Position numbers and translations under genes: made by a program. A stretch of 64,000 nucleotides of DNA, taken from the NCBI GenBank assembly GCA_958295485.1, contig OY282354.1:3434042-3498041 (forward strand), written 5' to 3'. The notes beneath the pieces were generated by a model. That model was not told where the DNA came from. It did no database searches and was given only the letters and a program-made list of their open reading frames with translations. Source of the stretch: an uncultured Gammaproteobacteria bacterium (GTDB lineage: Bacteria > Pseudomonadota > Gammaproteobacteria > Eutrophobiales > Eutrophobiaceae). Below are positions 61,851 through 64,000 of this stretch, piece by piece (within the stretch, counting starts at the first letter, position 1; every line of letters begins with the position of its first letter).

Positions 61851-63027
61851 ATATTGGCCCCAATATGGAAAACATGACCCAGCCGATAATGATCCCCAGT
61901 GTCACCGCCATTATCGGCTCTATCATTGATTGCAGTCTCTCGATGGACTCGCGCACGTCCCGGGTATAAAAATAAGCCACGTTCTCAAGTGAAACCTCCA
62001 GGGCGCCGGTTGTTTCACCCACCCTGATCATGCGCATGACCAGGGGTGGGAACAGGCCGGTTGCCGCAAAGCTCTCGCTGAGGCTTTTACCATCGGCGAT
62101 GGCCCGGCCAACGTTTTTCATGGCGGCCTCAATGGCCTTGTTGCCGGCGATCCGCTCCCCCGTCTTGATGCAATCGACGATCGTGATGCCGGATGAATAC
62201 ATCATGGCAAAAAAGCCGGCAAGCCGGGCTAAAATGAGTTTCTGGAAAACCGGGCCAAGCATCGGTATTTTTAATTTCAGCCTGTCCATGGCAAGTCTGA
62301 ACCCGGAACTGAGTTTGACTCCAAGGGCGACGAAACTGATAAGCGCCATCGGCAACAGCAAAATGACGCGCCAGTAGTCCACAAAAAAACCGGACGCCGA
62401 AATCAACAGCAAGGTATGCGCCGGCAATTCCGAACCCACGGTCTTTACGAATGTCAATAATTCCGGCACAAGGTAGATCATCAGGAAAAACAGCACGCCT
62501 GTTACAACGACGCCGACGAGGAGCGGGTACATGATTAATTTTTTAGTCATGGACGCCTGCTCATCCTGCCATTTCAGGTTTCCCCCAAGTTTATCCAGTA
62601 CCGCGCTCAGCTTTCCGGCCTGCTCTCCCGCCTGGACCAGGTTGACAAATACATTGGAAAACACCCCGGGGAAATCACTCATGGCCTCCGACAGGGTCTT
62701 GCCGCCGCCAATCGATTCAAGCATGGCTGAGATAACCTCGCGCAAGCGGGGTTTCTCCGTACTGTCCCGAAGGTCTTGCAGACTTTCCAATATGGGTATG
62801 CCCGCGCGCGTCGTCTGTTCCAGGTGGAAACAAAATAAAATCAGGTCGCGGCGGTTGACGCCTCGGCCCGAAGCGCCTTTGGCCGAGGCCTTGACCATCT
62901 TGTAGCTGACAAGATCGAGCCCCATCTTCTGCACGCGCACTTCGAGATCCGCCTCATTGGACGCATCCGTTTTGCCCGCTTTTATACGGCCATGCTCATC
63001 GATTGCCTTGTATTTATAGGCGCTCAT
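61822..63027 (-). CDS. GspF/PilC/MshG-family inner-membrane platform protein
   Basis: 401 residues, standard size. Two GspF domains with three membrane segments: the first domain includes FCFHLEQTTRAGIPILESL, and the second ARLAGFFAMMYSSGITIVDC and PLVMRMIRVGETTG. It is the platform on which the ATPase drives pilus or pseudopilus growth. It begins after a duplicated start region. Confidence 0.92.
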   Translation of the reverse strand: MSAYKYKAIDEHGRIKAGKTDASNEADLEVRVQKMGLDLVSYKMVKASAKGASGRGVNRRDLILFCFHLEQTTRAGIPILESLQDLRDSTEKPRLREVISAMLESIGGGKTLSEAMSDFPGVFSNVFVNLVQAGEQAGKLSAVLDKLGGNLKWQDEQASMTKKLIMYPLLVGVVVTGVLFFLMIYLVPELLTFVKTVGSELPAHTLLLISASGFFVDYWRVILLLPMALISFVALGVKLSSGFRLAMDRLKLKIPMLGPVFQKLILARLAGFFAMMYSSGITIVDCIKTGERIAGNKAIEAAMKNVGRAIADGKSLSESFAATGLFPPLVMRMIRVGETTGALEVSLENVAYFYTRDVRESIERLQSMIEPIMAVTLGIIIGWVMFSILGPIYDLITNLKV

Positions 63028-63098
63028 GGGTGGTTATTTCCGGGCGCTGGGGAACAAGGACGTCCGCCTCCGTTCAGTTTGCATTTACAGGCGCGCAT
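63025..63098 (-). repeat. 71-bp duplication of the GspF start region
   Basis: The start context AATAACCACCCATGAGCGCC occurs at the gspF start (63025-63027) and again 71 bases upstream (63096-63098, CATGCGCGCC). The upstream ATG opens a 24-codon frame (MRACKCKLNGGG...GNNHP) that stops exactly in the ATGA of the GspF gene. It is the same pattern as the 140-bp junction duplication at 45.8 kb. Confidence 0.75.
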
Positions 63099-63104
63099 GG
63101 GTGG

Positions 63105-64000
63105 TTATTCCTGTTTCAGTCTTGCGCTCAGGTCGACCACGCGGGATATTTCTTCAAGGCTGGTGGAACCGTCGCTGATTTTCGCCAGCCCTGCCTCGAC
63201 AAGGGGTCTGAAGCCTTTCGACAGGGCCAGGCGGGTGAGCTCCCGGGGCGTTCCCCGGCGGGCGACCAACTCGTCCATGTCAGGGTCAAAACTCAATATC
63301 TCCATTAAGGACATGCGTCCCTGGTAACCCTGGCTGGCGCAGACCTGGCAACCTTTTGACTTGTAAATCACCTGCTGCCCGTCCGTTGTTCCCAATCCGG
63401 GCAGGTGGCGCCCCAGTTCGCCTGCCTCACAGGGTTCCTTACAGTTGTTGCATAGTTTTCTCACCAGTCTTTGAGCGATCACGCCGATAATATTGCCGGC
63501 CAGCATGTCCGGCTTTACGCCGATGTCCAGCAACCGGGGGATCGCGCCGATAGCGGAATTCGTATGCAGGGTAGAGAAGACCTGGTGACCGGTCATGGCG
63601 GCGCGCAAGGCCATGCCGGCGGTGTCTTCATCGCGGATCTCTCCCACTAATATAATATCCGGGTCCTGGCGCAACATTGACCGGATGCCATTGGCAAAAT
63701 CCAGTTTTGGCGTTTCATTCACCGAGGTTTGCCTGAGCATGGAGGTGGGATATTCAACAGGGTCTTCCAGGGTCATGATATTGACGGACTCGGTATTCAG
63801 GTAATTCAAAATCGAATACAAGGTGGTGGTTTTTCCGCTGCCGGTGGGACCGGTCACCAATATAATGCCTTCCGGACGCGCCACCATGAGTTTCAACGCG
63901 GCCAGCTCAGCATCCATCAAACCCAGTTTCTCCAACGAGACGATGCCTTTTTGCCGGTCCAATATCCGCAGAACGATATTTTCGCCATGGACGGTGGGCA
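63105..64000 (-). CDS. GspE/PilB/MshE-family assembly ATPase (5' end beyond the window)
   Basis: The C-terminal 298 residues or so are visible; the frame stays open to the right edge with TVHGENIVLRILDRQ. Walker A VTGPTGSGKTTTLYS, the Asp box TLEDPVEYP, Walker B PDIILVGEIRDEDTA and the His box FSTLHTNSAIGAIPRLLD are present. A zinc-binding tetracysteine (CNNCKEPCE ... CQVC) is also intact. It supplies energy for pseudopilus or pilus growth. Confidence 0.95.
   Translation of the reverse strand, partial: PTVHGENIVLRILDRQKGIVSLEKLGLMDAELAALKLMVARPEGIILVTGPTGSGKTTTLYSILNYLNTESVNIMTLEDPVEYPTSMLRQTSVNETPKLDFANGIRSMLRQDPDIILVGEIRDEDTAGMALRAAMTGHQVFSTLHTNSAIGAIPRLLDIGVKPDMLAGNIIGVIAQRLVRKLCNNCKEPCEAGELGRHLPGLGTTDGQQVIYKSKGCQVCASQGYQGRMSLMEILSFDPDMDELVARRGTPRELTRLALSKGFRPLVEAGLAKISDGSTSLEEISRVVDLSARLKQE

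Noticed and set aside
1-64000. tRNA, rRNA or riboswitch genes
   Set aside because: No cloverleaf, rRNA core segment or known riboswitch core was recognised by eye; a covariance-model search would be needed to exclude them fully.

Overview
The window reads as chromosomal DNA of a free-living or host-associated gammaproteobacterium. This is inferred from the MSHA/type II-like pilus operon, two large TonB-dependent receptors, PotFGHI, a gamma-glutamylputrescine pathway and dense short operons joined by ATGA overlaps. No rRNA, tRNA, phage module or CRISPR array was seen. About 57 protein genes are supported, two of them cut by the window edges.

Layout. 1-6.4 kb (minus strand): a signalling module of three or more FHA-domain proteins, a PP2C phosphatase, an active and a dead trypsin-like protease each fused to FHA, a MotA/TolQ/ExbB-like channel protein, and the start of a MotB/ExbD-like partner. 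6.7-7.9 kb: an MBL-fold hydrolase and a DUF2783 protein. 7.9-13.6 kb (minus): a tryptophan tryptophylquinone (TTQ) amine dehydrogenase operon (large subunit, MauE, MauD, light chain, cytochrome c) with a TonB receptor upstream. A TetR gene, divergent from that receptor, follows, then a thiolase. 16.3-32.3 kb: polyamine metabolism, with agmatinase, PuuA-, SpuC- and PuuB-like enzymes, a second TonB receptor, an Asp/Asn hydroxylase, a TPR-sulfotransferase, the PotFGHI importer and a BetI-like regulator. 32.4-37.5 kb: an accessory stretch with an AAA_14/DUF4143 ATPase, an AbrB antitoxin beside a decayed partner, a VapBC pair, methyltransferase remnants and an AT-rich island of small unknown genes. 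37.5-46.5 kb (plus): a tight seven-gene catabolic operon (class III aminotransferase, two PYROXD2-like flavoproteins, GcvT-like protein, glutamine-synthetase-like ligase, Rieske oxygenase, GFA protein). 47-51 kb: two acyl-CoA synthetases. 51.5-52.5 kb: a REP-associated tyrosine transposase (RAYT) flanked by its probable repeats. 53-64 kb (minus): an uncharacterised protein, an ABC-2 permease, and a pilus/type II-like assembly operon running off the right edge.

Two themes run through the window. First, nitrogen from amines and polyamines: the importer, the gamma-glutamylation route, the TTQ dehydrogenase and the 37-46 kb operon would together take up and oxidise amines. Second, short tandem duplications: units of 23, 52, 71, 101, 116, 139-140, 162, 189 and 250 bp lie mostly at gene junctions. 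Several have created small chimeric reading frames that end on the next start codon. A separate dispersed repeat with core GGACACCCATAA or its complement surrounds the RAYT gene and forms a large array at 24.8-25.4 kb.

The best candidates for undescribed biology are the FHA/PP2C/protease/TolQ-like module, the 37.5-46.5 kb amine-catabolic operon, and the junction-duplication process itself.
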